Shown here piece by piece: positions 30,956 through 39,922 of a stretch of DNA of 64,000 nt (its first letter is position 1; every line of letters starts with the position of its first letter). This DNA comes from Streptomyces curacoi. Lineage in GTDB: Bacteria > Actinomycetota > Actinomycetes > Streptomycetales > Streptomycetaceae. Where the stretch lies: positions 56,095 to 120,094 of the forward strand of contig NZ_KQ947990.1 of assembly GCF_001513975.1 (NCBI RefSeq). Direction: 5' to 3'. The notes beneath the pieces are model-generated. The model made no database searches, had not been told where the DNA came from, and saw nothing but the letters and a program-made list of their open reading frames with translations. The position numbers and the translations under genes are program-made.

Positions 30956-32293
30956 GTGAGCCACTACGTCAGCAGGCTCGGGCGTCGCTCTCCGGCGGCA
31001 CACCCGCGGCTCAGGCTGCACCGCCGCCCCCGCCGCGTCGCCATGCTCTCCGTGCACACCTCCCCGCTCCACCAGCCCGGCACCGGCGACGCCGGCGGCA
31101 TGAACGTCTACATCGTGGAGCTCGCGCAGCGCCTCGCCGCGATCAACATCGAGGTGGAGATCTTCACGCGCACGACCGCCACAGACCTCCCGCCCGTCGT
31201 CGAGCTCGCCCCCGGCGTCCTCGTCCGCCACGTCGACGCGGGCCCCTACGAGGGCCTCAACAAGGAGGACCTCCCCGCCCAGCTGTGCGCCTTCACGCAC
31301 GGCGTGATGCAGGCCTGGGCCGGCCACCGCCCCGGCTACTACGACCTGGTCCACTCCCACTACTGGCTCTCCGGCCACGTCGGCTGGCTCGCCGCCCAGC
31401 GCTGGGGCGCCCCCCTGGTGCACGCCATGCACACCATGGCCAAGGTCAAGAACGCCAACCTGGCCGACGGCGACACCCCCGAGCCCGCCGCCCGCGTCAT
31501 CGGCGAGACCCAGATCGTCGCCGCCGCCGACCGCCTCATCGCCAACACGGCCGAGGAGTCCGAGGAACTCGTACGGCACTACGCCGCCGACCCCGGCAAG
31601 GTCGCCGTGGTCCACCCCGGGGTGAACCTCACCCGCTTCTCGCCCGCCGACGGCCGCGCCGCCGCCCGCGCCCGCCTGGGCCTCCCGCAGGACGCCCTGA
31701 TCCCCCTCTTCGCCGGCCGCATCCAGCCCCTGAAGGCCCCGGACATCCTGCTGCGCGCGGTGGCCGTCCTGCTCGACGAGCACCCCGAGCTGCGTTCCCG
31801 GATCGTCGTCCCGGTCGTCGGCGGCCCCAGCGGCAGCGGCCTCGCCAAGCCCGAGGGCCTGCAGAAGCTGGCCGCCCGCCTGGGCGTCGCGGACGTCGTA
31901 CGGTTCTGCCCGCCGGTCGGCCAGCAGCAGCTCGCGGACTGGTTCAGGGCCGCCTCCGTGCTGGTCATGCCGTCGTACAGCGAGTCCTTCGGGCTGGTGG
32001 CCATCGAGGCGCAGGCGGCGGGCACCCCGGTGCTGGCGGCGGCGGTGGGCGGACTGCCGGTGGCGGTCCGGGACGGCCGTACCGGCTTCCTGGTCCAGGG
32101 CCACAATCCGGCCCACTACGCGCGCGTGCTGCACGCCTTCGCCGAGGACCCGCACCTGTCCTCCCGGATGGGCGAGGCCGCGGCCCGGCACGCCCAGTCC
32201 TTCGGCTGGGACACCGCGGCCGCCGCCACGGCGGACGTCTACGTGGCCGCGACCCAGGCCCACCGGCGTCGCGTACGCTCCCACCATGGCTGA
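30956..32293 (+). CDS. mshA: MshA, glycosyltransferase of mycothiol synthesis
   Basis: This 445-aa GT4 enzyme joins UDP-GlcNAc to inositol-3-phosphate, the first step of mycothiol biosynthesis. Visible motifs are the N-terminal LSVHTSPLHQPGTGDAGGMN, HSHYWLSGHVGW, the donor site FAGRIQPLKAPDIL and the E-x7-E motif SYSESFGLVAIEAQAAG. GTG 30956 has AAGGAGGAA 6 nt upstream. The last 8 bp overlap the YbjN-type gene. This corresponds to SCO4204 of S. coelicolor by orthology. Confidence 0.95.
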   Translation: MSHYVSRLGRRSPAAHPRLRLHRRPRRVAMLSVHTSPLHQPGTGDAGGMNVYIVELAQRLAAINIEVEIFTRTTATDLPPVVELAPGVLVRHVDAGPYEGLNKEDLPAQLCAFTHGVMQAWAGHRPGYYDLVHSHYWLSGHVGWLAAQRWGAPLVHAMHTMAKVKNANLADGDTPEPAARVIGETQIVAAADRLIANTAEESEELVRHYAADPGKVAVVHPGVNLTRFSPADGRAAARARLGLPQDALIPLFAGRIQPLKAPDILLRAVAVLLDEHPELRSRIVVPVVGGPSGSGLAKPEGLQKLAARLGVADVVRFCPPVGQQQLADWFRAASVLVMPSYSESFGLVAIEAQAAGTPVLAAAVGGLPVAVRDGRTGFLVQGHNPAHYARVLHAFAEDPHLSSRMGEAAARHAQSFGWDTAAAATADVYVAATQAHRRRVRSHHG

Positions 32294-32786
32294 CGTACAG
32301 AAGGCGGCGCAGGTCGTCGAGGGAGCCCTGAAGGACGCCGAACTCGACTGGGAGAGCCCGGCCCCCGGCAACTACGTCGTCAAACTCCCCGGCACCCGCA
32401 AACTGTCGACGACGGTCTCCCTGCTCGTCGGCCGCCACTCCCTGTCGCTCAACGCCTTCGTCATCCGCCACCCCGACGAGAACGAGTCCGGCGTCCACCG
32501 CTGGCTCCTGGAACGCAACCTCAAGCTGTACGGCGTGAGTTACGCCGTCGACCAGCTCGGCGACGTCTACGTCACCGCCAAGCTGCCGCTCGCCGCCGTC
32601 ACCACGGACGAGATCGACCGGCTGCTGGGCCAGGTGCTGGAGGCCGCGGACGGTGCCTTCAACACGCTTCTGGAGCTGGGGTTCGCGTCGGCGATCCGCA
32701 GGGAGTACGAGTGGCGGGTGGCCCGGGGCGAGTCGACGCGCAACCTGGACGCGTTCGAGCGTCTCACGCGGCGGCCGTCCGACTGA
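32286..32786 (+). CDS. YbjN-domain protein
   Basis: The 166-aa protein has a single YbjN domain, a type III secretion chaperone-like fold: NYVVKLPGTRKLSTTVSLLV, LNAFVIRHPDENESGVHRWL, GDVYVTAKLPLAAVTTDEID. It overlaps the mshA end by 8 bp, indicating coupled translation. The mshA-YbjN pairing is conserved in streptomycetes, but no biochemical function is established. Confidence 0.85.
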   Translation: MADVQKAAQVVEGALKDAELDWESPAPGNYVVKLPGTRKLSTTVSLLVGRHSLSLNAFVIRHPDENESGVHRWLLERNLKLYGVSYAVDQLGDVYVTAKLPLAAVTTDEIDRLLGQVLEAADGAFNTLLELGFASAIRREYEWRVARGESTRNLDAFERLTRRPSD

Positions 32787-32800
32787 CCCCGGGCGCTGTC

Positions 32801-33379
32801 TCAGGACTCGCTGGGCGGCAGAGAGGAGTCGGGCTGCGGCTCGCTGGTGGGATCGGGCTCATCCGTGGGCTCGCCCGTGGGCTCCCCCGACTGCCGGTCG
32901 AGCGCGTCGGCCATGGCGCGCAGGGCGTCGGCCAGTTCCTCCTTGGTGGGCAGCTGGTCGACCTTCCGGTCGAGCTCCGCGAGGCGCCGGTTCAGTTCTT
33001 CCAGCTTACCGGGGCTGGAGGGCACGTCCGACGGGACCGGGTCGTCGACCGGCGGGTCGTCCACGGACGTGGACGTGGGGCTGGGTTCGGTGCCGCCGGT
33101 GGTGCCCCCGTCGGTGGTGCCTCCGTCGGTGGTGCCGCCCCCGCTCGCGCCCACGGTGCCGCCGGAGCCGCCGTCCGGCGGGACGGTGCTCGACACGCTC
33201 GGCTCGGCGGTGCGCTCGTCGTCCGAGGTCGCCGCGAGCGCGACACCGCCGACGCCGAGGGCCACGACGGCCGCCGTTCCGACGACGGCGACGGAGAGGC
33301 GTCTGAAGCGTATGGGGCGAGTCTCAGTGGTATCGGTGGGCGAAGCGTGCGGGTCCTGGGTGCTCTGTGTGTCGTCCAT
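32801..33379 (-). CDS. Membrane-anchored low-complexity protein
   Basis: The 192-aa protein has one transmembrane helix (about 29-49, LSVAVVGTAAVVALGVGGVA), an outside Gly/Thr repeat (GGTTDGGTTDGGTTGGT), a Ser/Thr/Pro/Asp linker, a short coiled-coil (LEELNRRLAELDRKVDQL) and an acidic Pro tail. No family was recognised. It is convergent with the YbjN gene. It could be a cell-surface spacer or stalk protein; this is inference. Confidence 0.7.
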   Translation of the reverse strand: MDDTQSTQDPHASPTDTTETRPIRFRRLSVAVVGTAAVVALGVGGVALAATSDDERTAEPSVSSTVPPDGGSGGTVGASGGGTTDGGTTDGGTTGGTEPSPTSTSVDDPPVDDPVPSDVPSSPGKLEELNRRLAELDRKVDQLPTKEELADALRAMADALDRQSGEPTGEPTDEPDPTSEPQPDSSLPPSES

Positions 33380-33403
33380 GGGGGCGACGCTAACCGCCGG
33401 TGA

Positions 33404-34219
33404 TCAACGGACGGACGGGTTCCGCGCATAACGGCCCGGGGTGATCCCCACCAACTTCCTGAAGTGCCGCGTGAGATGGGACTGGTCGAAGAAACCGGTC
33501 TCCGCCGCCACCTCGCCCGGCGGGCGCCCCTCCAGCAGCAGACGGCGGGCCCGGTCGACGCGGCGGGAGTTCAGGTACTGGTGCGGTGCGATGCCGTAGG
33601 CAGTGCTGAACACCCGTACGAGATGGGCCGGGTGGGCCTGCAACAGCCCTGCGGCCTCCTCCAGCGACAGGCCCTCGACGACGCGCTCGTCGAGAAGCTC
33701 GCGCAGCCGGCGGGCGAGGGCGGGGTCACGGCGCGCGAGGTGGGTGTGCAGCCGGGGCCGTAGCAGAGTCCCGAGCCGGTCGCCGATCAGCGTCAGCCTG
33801 CTCTCGGCCTCCAGCTCCTCGCCGGGCCGTACCAGCGCGGTGTGCAACTGCCCGACCCGCCGCCGCAGTACGGGATCGCGCAGGTCGGGGCCGTCCACGG
33901 CGGGTCCGATGAGGTCGTCGCCGAGATGCGTGCCGTCGAGGTAGACGACCCGCTTGCGGAAGCCGTCCGGCGTGACCGGCGAACCGTTGTGCGGCACGTG
34001 CGGCGGCAGCAGGGACACCGTGTCGTGCGGGGTGCCGTGCTCGTGCCGGTCCAGGTCGTACCGTACGGCGCCGTCGTCCACGATGAGCAGCGTCCACGCC
34101 TCGTGCACATGCATCGGGTAGGCGTACTCGGTGAAGTGGGCGTGGAACACCTCCACGACGCCCGGGACGCGCGGGCGCCAGGCGGAGACCTCCTGCCGAG
34201 CCGCTGTTCCGGGCGCCAT
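33404..34219 (-). CDS. AraC-family regulator
   Basis: The 271-aa protein has an N-terminal cupin-like sensor domain (EVFHAHFTEYAYPMHVHEAW, TLLIVDDGAVRYDLD) and a C-terminal double helix-turn-helix (about 170-265: LSLEEAAGLLQAHPAHLVRV, AAETGFFDQSHLTRHFRKLV). It is divergent from the DUF2000 gene (49 bp apart) and probably controls it, as AraC-DUF2000 divergent pairs are common. The inducer is unknown. Confidence 0.87.
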   Translation of the reverse strand: MAPGTAARQEVSAWRPRVPGVVEVFHAHFTEYAYPMHVHEAWTLLIVDDGAVRYDLDRHEHGTPHDTVSLLPPHVPHNGSPVTPDGFRKRVVYLDGTHLGDDLIGPAVDGPDLRDPVLRRRVGQLHTALVRPGEELEAESRLTLIGDRLGTLLRPRLHTHLARRDPALARRLRELLDERVVEGLSLEEAAGLLQAHPAHLVRVFSTAYGIAPHQYLNSRRVDRARRLLLEGRPPGEVAAETGFFDQSHLTRHFRKLVGITPGRYARNPSVR

Positions 34220-34268
34220 GCAAAGAACGTACAAGACGGTCGCGTACGGCGGTCGGCAGTCTCGATGC

Positions 34269-34712
34269 ATGAGCACCGAATCCCATGTGACCTCCGAACC
34301 GATCCGCTTCGACACGAAGATCACCGTCCTTCTGCGCGAGGACCTGGAGCCCTGGCAGCGCCTCAACGTCACCGCCTTCCTGGTCAGCGGCCTGGGCACC
34401 CAGGTCCCCGAGGTGATCGGGGAGCCGTACGAGGACGCCGACGGTGTGCCCTACCTGCCGATGTTCCGGCAGCCGGTGCTGGTCTTCGAGGGCACGAAGG
34501 AGACGCTGACGGCGGCCCACGCGCGCGTGCTGTCCCGTTCCCTCCCGCGCGCGGTCTTCACCTCCGACCTGTTCTCGACGGGCAACGACCGGGACAACCG
34601 GGCGGCGGTGCGGGCCGTGTCCACGGGGGAGCTGGATCTGGTGGGGATCGCGGTGTACGGGCCGCGGAATGCCGTGGACAAGGTGGTGAAGGGGGCGCGG
34701 ATGCATCCCTGA
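34269..34712 (+). CDS. DUF2000 protein
   Basis: The 147-aa protein has the DUF2000 pattern: FDTKITVLLREDLEPWQRLN, VTAFLVSGLGTQVPEVIGEP, and a late RAVSTGELDLVGIAVYGPRN. The family resembles peptidyl-tRNA hydrolase 2 folds but lacks its catalytic role, and no function is known. It is divergent from the AraC gene and 11 bp from the convergent end of the TIR-NB-ARC-TPR gene. Confidence 0.82.
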   Translation: MSTESHVTSEPIRFDTKITVLLREDLEPWQRLNVTAFLVSGLGTQVPEVIGEPYEDADGVPYLPMFRQPVLVFEGTKETLTAAHARVLSRSLPRAVFTSDLFSTGNDRDNRAAVRAVSTGELDLVGIAVYGPRNAVDKVVKGARMHP

Positions 34713-34723
34713 GGTCAGCGGGG

Positions 34724-37252
34724 TCAGCGGGGGCGTTTCTTCGGGGACCTCTTCTGTTTGAGGGAGGCGCGCAGGCGCTGGGCGTCGTGGGTCTTGCCCT
34801 GGCGGGCCAGGGCGTTGGCCAGGTCGAGGGTGACGCTGTTGTACAGGCGGTGGTCGGTTCCGAGGGATTCCCGGATGAGAGTTCTTGTGGACCGCAGGAG
34901 CTGCTCGGCTTGGGCGTACTGGCCGGTGTCGATGAGTGTGCTGCCGAGGTGATCGGCGCTGAGGAGCGTGCTCCTGTGTCTGTCGCCCAACAACTGCCGG
35001 TGCAGCGCCAGAATCTCCGACTGGACCTGGAGGGCCTCGACGTGCCTGCCGAGACGAGACAGAACGAGGCCCAAGTAGGTCGTGGCGTCCAGGGCGGCAG
35101 GGTGGTTCTCGTTCAACGCACGCCGGTATCCGGCAAGGGCGTCCGTCAGTACGTGGTGTGCTTCGTCGAGACGACCGAGCTCCATCAGGCTGGCCCCGGT
35201 ACTGGCGACGGAGAACAGGGCATCGACGTGGTCTTCGCCCAGCGTCGACTGACGACGTGCCGAGACCTCCTGGAGGATGGTGTACGCCTCGGCCTGCCTG
35301 TCCAACGCGCTCAGGGCGATACCCAGGTCGTGGGTCGCGCTCAGCGTGTCGGGATGATGTTCCCCGAGCACTCTGCGCCGTCTCTCCAGGAGATCCTCGA
35401 CCAGGGGCAGGAACTCTTCGTACCTCTCCATGTCATGCAGGGCCAAGGCCACCAGATGCGCCGCGCTCAGCGTGTCGGGATGTTCCTCGCCCAGAGAAGC
35501 CTTCCACTTCTCGTGCATGATCTCGGCGAGGCCGTGGGCTACCTCGGGCTGGTCGTTGCGTGCGAGGTACTGGGCGGCCTTCAGATACGTCGGGCGCAGC
35601 TCGGCTCTGTCGATCATCGCGTCCAGCGTCGCCATCAGATGCTGGGTGAGCGACGCCCACTCCGGCCATGTCTCGGGCAGTTCCGGGTCGCCGGGATCGA
35701 GGGTGGCCAGCAGCGCGGCCACGTCTTGCACCGGCCCCCCGGCCCGGTCGGCGCTGACATGCCGCACCACGGCCTGCGTGAGCCGGTGCACCTGGAACGC
35801 CTCGGGCCCGACGACCGCCAGCCCGTACTGGGCGAGCGGCTGGAGCGCGTTTCTCGGCCAGCGGATGTCGTGCGGGTCGCCGGGCACGCTGGTCAGCGCC
35901 CCGCGGGCCGCGACGAGCCACTTCGTCGGAATGGGCTCGGGTCCGAGGAAGGCGGCCAGGCGCAACAGGGCCGCCGCCTCCGGACGGCTCGCGTCCAGAC
36001 GGGCGGCGGCGATCGTGACCGTGGCCGCCACGGAGACCGGATAGTCGTAGACCTCCCCGTCGCTGAGGAGCTCGGCGGTGTTGGTCCTGAGCAGCTGGAG
36101 GTAGTGGTCGGGCGGTGTCCCCTCGCCGAGCGCACCCGCGGCGTGCGCCAGCGCGAGCGGCAGGTCGCCGAGCGCGTCGGCCAGGGCGTCCGCTGTTGGC
36201 TCGGTCAGCGTGGGCAGTTGCCCGTTGAGGTAGGCGAGCGACTCCTTGCGGCTGAACACTCCAAGGGCGAGACCCGGCCCGATGTTCTTCCAGGCCGGGT
36301 TGCGCGCCGTGATGAGCACATGGCCGGAGCCCTCCGGCAGCCAGGTGCGCAGCTGCCGCGGGTCCTCGGCGTTGTCCAGGACGATGAGCCACCGGTCGTG
36401 GGTGCGCAGGTACTCCAGGGCGTACCGGGCGTTGATCTCGGCACCGGCGTCCGGCTTGGCCACGTCGACACGGGCCGCGAGTTCCGCGTACCGGGCCGGT
36501 ACCTGCTCGGCCTGTTCGGCGTCGACCCACCACACCAGGTCGTACTGCCCCGCGAACCGGTGCGCGTATTCCAGCGCCACCTGGGTCTTCCCGACCCCGC
36601 CCGGACCGTGGAGAACCCGTACGGCTGCCCGGCGCTCGCCGAGCAGACCCCCGCGTACCTTCTCGATGATCTCGTCGCGGCCGGTGAAGTGCGGGTTGCG
36701 CCGCTGCCGTACGTCCCATACGGCGGGGTCGTGGGTGGCGGACGGGAAGCGGGGCTGGAGGCCCTGAGGTGCCGATGGGCCGGTGCGCTTGGCGACCCGG
36801 GCGCCCTTGCCCGCCTTGCCGGGAAAGGCCGGCGAGGTGGTCGGGATCTCCCGTCCGCCCACCGCTTCGAGCAGTGCCTTGAGGGCCGCCGCCTCGTCCA
36901 GGTCATGCAGCTGCCGGCGGATGAGCGGCCGCAGGATCGAGGGCAGCCGGCCCGCTTCCAGGGGCTCGACGACCAGCGGGACGAAGCGGCCGCGGCCCGC
37001 CACGGCGGCGGTCCACTCCTCCTCGGTGTACCGGCCCGGGGCGAAGTACTGGGGGGAGAACAGGGCGATGACCGCGGCCGACCGCTCCAGCGCGTCGTTC
37101 ATCTTCTTCACGAAGTTCTCGCCGGGGCGCCAGTGCCAGAGGTCGAGCTCGACCTCGTACCCGGCCTCCCCGAGGTGCCAGGCCACCCATTCCGCCCACT
37201 GGCCGTCGTGCCCGGCATGACTGATGAAGATCGATCCGGAACTGTCGGTCAT
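34724..37252 (-). CDS. TIR - NB-ARC - TPR STAND protein
   Basis: This 842-aa protein combines an N-terminal TIR domain (about 6-135: GSIFISHAGHDGQWAEWVAW, and the Glu-rich APGRYTEEEW near residue 77 where the NADase Glu would lie), an NB-ARC STAND ATPase (about 190-470: Walker A GPGGVGKT at 216-223, Walker B WLIVLDNAED) and about six kinesin-light-chain-type tetratricopeptide repeats (about 590-830: GEEHPDTL, GEHHPDTL, GEDHVDAL repeats). This architecture resembles bacterial NLR immune sensors whose TIR depletes NAD+. FxSxx-peptide system TPR proteins share parts, but no such peptide or radical SAM partner is near. Confidence 0.85.
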   Translation of the reverse strand: MTDSSGSIFISHAGHDGQWAEWVAWHLGEAGYEVELDLWHWRPGENFVKKMNDALERSAAVIALFSPQYFAPGRYTEEEWTAAVAGRGRFVPLVVEPLEAGRLPSILRPLIRRQLHDLDEAAALKALLEAVGGREIPTTSPAFPGKAGKGARVAKRTGPSAPQGLQPRFPSATHDPAVWDVRQRRNPHFTGRDEIIEKVRGGLLGERRAAVRVLHGPGGVGKTQVALEYAHRFAGQYDLVWWVDAEQAEQVPARYAELAARVDVAKPDAGAEINARYALEYLRTHDRWLIVLDNAEDPRQLRTWLPEGSGHVLITARNPAWKNIGPGLALGVFSRKESLAYLNGQLPTLTEPTADALADALGDLPLALAHAAGALGEGTPPDHYLQLLRTNTAELLSDGEVYDYPVSVAATVTIAAARLDASRPEAAALLRLAAFLGPEPIPTKWLVAARGALTSVPGDPHDIRWPRNALQPLAQYGLAVVGPEAFQVHRLTQAVVRHVSADRAGGPVQDVAALLATLDPGDPELPETWPEWASLTQHLMATLDAMIDRAELRPTYLKAAQYLARNDQPEVAHGLAEIMHEKWKASLGEEHPDTLSAAHLVALALHDMERYEEFLPLVEDLLERRRRVLGEHHPDTLSATHDLGIALSALDRQAEAYTILQEVSARRQSTLGEDHVDALFSVASTGASLMELGRLDEAHHVLTDALAGYRRALNENHPAALDATTYLGLVLSRLGRHVEALQVQSEILALHRQLLGDRHRSTLLSADHLGSTLIDTGQYAQAEQLLRSTRTLIRESLGTDHRLYNSVTLDLANALARQGKTHDAQRLRASLKQKRSPKKRPR

Positions 37253-37389
37253 GCCCGTCTCCCACCCCAGCGGCCCCAACGGCCCCCGTACCGCGCCTCC
37301 TTGTATACCGCGTGGGAGGCGGGCTCAGCAGGGAATCGGTATGAGGCCGGAGGGGCTTGGGAGTGCGGGCTCGCCCGGGGGGAGCGGCG

Positions 37390-38649
37390 TCAGACCGTAC
37401 GCACTTCGGGCTCCGTATCGACGGCGGTGACGTCGGCGGCCGCCGGGGCCTCCGCCGGGAGGCGCCGCATCAGGACGCCGTACCCGATCCCCGCCGCCGT
37501 ACCGACGACCGCGCACAACCCCCACAGCCACTCGGCGCCGAGACGGTCGATGACGAAGCCGGACATCAGGGGCGCGACCAGGGCCGCCACCGACCAGGAC
37601 ATGGTGTACATGCCCTGGTAGCGACCGCGCCCCTGCGCGGGCGAGAGCCGCACCACGAGCCCGGTCTGCGTCGGCGCGTTCAGCATCTCGCCCAGCGTCC
37701 ACACGCACACCGTCAGCGCGAAGACGCCGACCGACCCGGCGAAGGCGGTGAGCCCGAACCCGTACCCGGCGAGCAGGGACGAGACGACGAGGATGCGTCC
37801 CGCGTCGCGGCGTTCGATGAAGCGCGTGACCGGGATCTGCAGCGCGACGATCAGGACGCCGTTGACGGCGATGGCGAGGCCGTAGTCGGCGGGGGAGAAG
37901 CCGGCCTCGCCCATCGCCACCGGCAGTCCGACCGCCCCCTGCTGGAAGACGAGGGCGACGAGGAAGGACAGCCCGACGACGCTCATGAAGCGCCCGTCGC
38001 GCAGAACGGTCCCGAGCCCGACCTCCTCGGCGGCCTTGTCCGCCGCCGTGCGCTCGGGCCGCGACTCCGGCACCCGCAGGAAGACGACGACGGCGCACAC
38101 CATGGTCATCCCCGCCTCGATCAGGAACCCGGAGAGATAGCTGACCTCGGCGATGAACCCGGCGGCCATGGAGGAGACGGCGAAGCCGAGGTTGATGGCC
38201 CAGTAGTTGAGCGAGAAGGCGCGGACGCGGTCCTCGGGCCGGACGATGTCGGCCATCATCGCCTGCACGGCGGGCCGGGAGGCGTTGGAGGCCGCACCGA
38301 CGAGGAAGGCGACGGCGGCGATGGCGGCGGGGTGGTGCATGAACCCGAGCACGGCCACGGAGACGGCGGTGGACGCCTGGGCCATCAGCAGGGTGGGCCG
38401 CCGCCCGAGCCGGTCGGTCATCACGCCGGCGCCGAGGGAGGAGATCACCCCGCCGAGCCCGTGCAGGGCGGCGACGAGACCGGCGTAGGAGGCGGAGTAG
38501 CCGCGGTCGAGGGTGAGGTACAGGGCCATGAAGGTGGCCACGAAGGCACCGAGCCGGTTCACCAGCGTGCTGGTCCACAGCCACCAGAACTCGCGGGGGA
38601 GCCCGGAGACGGTTTCTCGGGTGGCACGTCTCAGGGCGGCGAGCGGCAT
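37390..38649 (-). CDS. MFS transporter
   Basis: The 419-aa integral membrane protein has about 12 predicted helices, an A-motif-like loop GAGVMTDRLGRRPTLLMAQA between helices 2 and 3, and a central loop with basic and acidic residues. It resembles the MdtH/YfcJ group of proton-driven exporters. The substrate is unknown. ATG 38649 matches the expected N-terminal tail length. It is divergent from gpmA; no shared operator was recognised. Confidence 0.83.
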   Translation of the reverse strand: MPLAALRRATRETVSGLPREFWWLWTSTLVNRLGAFVATFMALYLTLDRGYSASYAGLVAALHGLGGVISSLGAGVMTDRLGRRPTLLMAQASTAVSVAVLGFMHHPAAIAAVAFLVGAASNASRPAVQAMMADIVRPEDRVRAFSLNYWAINLGFAVSSMAAGFIAEVSYLSGFLIEAGMTMVCAVVVFLRVPESRPERTAADKAAEEVGLGTVLRDGRFMSVVGLSFLVALVFQQGAVGLPVAMGEAGFSPADYGLAIAVNGVLIVALQIPVTRFIERRDAGRILVVSSLLAGYGFGLTAFAGSVGVFALTVCVWTLGEMLNAPTQTGLVVRLSPAQGRGRYQGMYTMSWSVAALVAPLMSGFVIDRLGAEWLWGLCAVVGTAAGIGYGVLMRRLPAEAPAAADVTAVDTEPEVRTV

Positions 38650-38811
38650 AGGAGTCCCCCAGGTGTGGCACGGTCGATGTAAGTGGCTCAGACGGTAACC
38701 AGAACTTACAAACCCGCTCTACGGGAGGCCACTCAATTAACAGATCCCGTCAACAGTCCGCCCATCGAGAGGCAGGCGCACCCGATCAAAGCCTTCGATT
38801 ACGCTCATCGC

Positions 38812-39573
38812 ATGGCCGACGCACCGTACAAGCTGATCCTCCTCCGCCACGGCGAGAGCGAGTGGAACGCGAAGAACCTGTTCACCGGCTGGGTGGACGT
38901 CAACCTGAACGAGAAGGGCGAGAAGGAGGCAGTCCGCGGCGGCGAGCTCCTGAAGGACGCCGACCTCCTCCCCGACGTGGTCCACACGTCCCTCCAGAAG
39001 CGCGCGATCCGCACGGCCCAGCTGGCCCTGGAGGCCGCGGACCGCCACTGGATCCCCGTCCACCGCTCGTGGCGCCTGAACGAGCGCCACTACGGCGCCC
39101 TCCAGGGCAAGGACAAGGCCCAGACTCTCGCCGAGTTCGGCGAGGAGCAGTTCATGCTGTGGCGCCGCTCCTACGACACCCCGCCGCCCCCGCTCGAGGA
39201 CGGCACGGAGTTCTCCCAGTCCTCCGACCCCCGCTACGCGACGATCCCGCCGGAGCTGCGCCCCCGCACGGAGTGCCTCAAGGACGTCGTCGTCCGCATG
39301 CTCCCGTACTGGTACGACGGCATCGTCCCCGACCTCCTGACCGGCCGCACGGTCCTGGTCGCCGCCCACGGCAACTCCCTGCGCGCCCTCGTCAAGCACC
39401 TCGACGGCATCTCCGACGCCGACATCGCGGGCCTGAACATCCCGACCGGCATCCCGCTGTACTACGAGCTCGACGCCGACTTCAAGCCGGTGACGCCGGG
39501 CGGCAAGTACCTGGACCCGGAGGCGGCTGCGGCTGCCATTGAGGCGGTCAAGAACCAGGGCAAGAAGAAGTAA
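38812..39573 (+). CDS. gpmA: 2,3-bisphosphoglycerate-dependent phosphoglycerate mutase
   Basis: The 253-aa glycolytic enzyme has the phospho-His motif LILLRHGESEWNAKNLFTGW, SLQKRAIRTAQLAL, WRLNERHYGALQGKDKAQ and the second His in VLVAAHGNSLRALVKHLDG. All catalytic residues of the dPGM family are seen. A hairpin terminator with T run ends the transcript. The region upstream of ATG 38812 lies in the divergent interval with the MFS gene. Confidence 0.95.
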   Translation: MADAPYKLILLRHGESEWNAKNLFTGWVDVNLNEKGEKEAVRGGELLKDADLLPDVVHTSLQKRAIRTAQLALEAADRHWIPVHRSWRLNERHYGALQGKDKAQTLAEFGEEQFMLWRRSYDTPPPPLEDGTEFSQSSDPRYATIPPELRPRTECLKDVVVRMLPYWYDGIVPDLLTGRTVLVAAHGNSLRALVKHLDGISDADIAGLNIPTGIPLYYELDADFKPVTPGGKYLDPEAAAAAIEAVKNQGKKK

Positions 39574-39585
39574 GCCGGAACGATC

Positions 39586-39627
39586 AAGCCCCCTACCTGC
39601 GGGGTCTCCGCTGGTAGGGGGCTTTTT
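39586..39627 (+). terminator. Rho-independent terminator of gpmA
   Basis: AGCCCCCTACC (39587-39597) pairs with GGTAGGGGGCT (39613-39623) and is followed by TTTT to 39627, a canonical intrinsic terminator. Confidence 0.9.
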
Positions 39628-39651
39628 GGCGAGGCTGGGCCGTCCCTGTGC

Positions 39652-39906
39652 CTTCCCATCGAGGCGCGGCTGTGGATGTCGGTACGGCCGTCCCGGCTGG
39701 CCGATGTCGCACAGCGGCCGGTCGGCCACCCCGAGATCTCCTTCGCCGCCATGACCACCGGCCCCAGCGATCTCGTTGCCGCTGTCAACTGCCGCGATGC
39801 CGAGGACCTGTGCCGTTACCTCACCGAACGCGTGGGCGCGCTCGACGCCATTCCCTCCACCGAGACGGCCCCCGTCATCCGCACCCTCAAACGCGCCGGC
39901 CGATGA
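39652..39906 (+). pseudogene. Lrp/AsnC C-terminal domain remnant
   Basis: Open frame with PIEARLWMSVRPSRLADVAQ, HPEISFAAMTTGPSDLVAAV, NCRDAEDLCRYLTERVGALD and TETAPVIRTLKRAGR matches the RAM ligand domain of Lrp/AsnC regulators from its second half. The DNA-binding domain and first strand of the RAM domain are absent; the gpmA terminator lies directly upstream. It is a truncated remnant, unless ATG 39676 gives a stand-alone 76-aa RAM protein. Such proteins exist, but this one starts mid-domain. Confidence 0.65.
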
Positions 39907-39922
39907 GCGGTCAGCAGGTGCG

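Noticed and set aside
33842..37621. Long plus-strand open frame antisense to the TIR-NB-ARC-TPR gene
   Set aside because: The minus-strand protein has clear TIR, NB-ARC and TPR motifs; the antisense frame has none.
39586..39906. Integration (att) site at the gpmA 3' end carrying the AsnC fragment
   Set aside because: No integrase, direct repeat of the gpmA end or tRNA is present; simple gene decay is enough.
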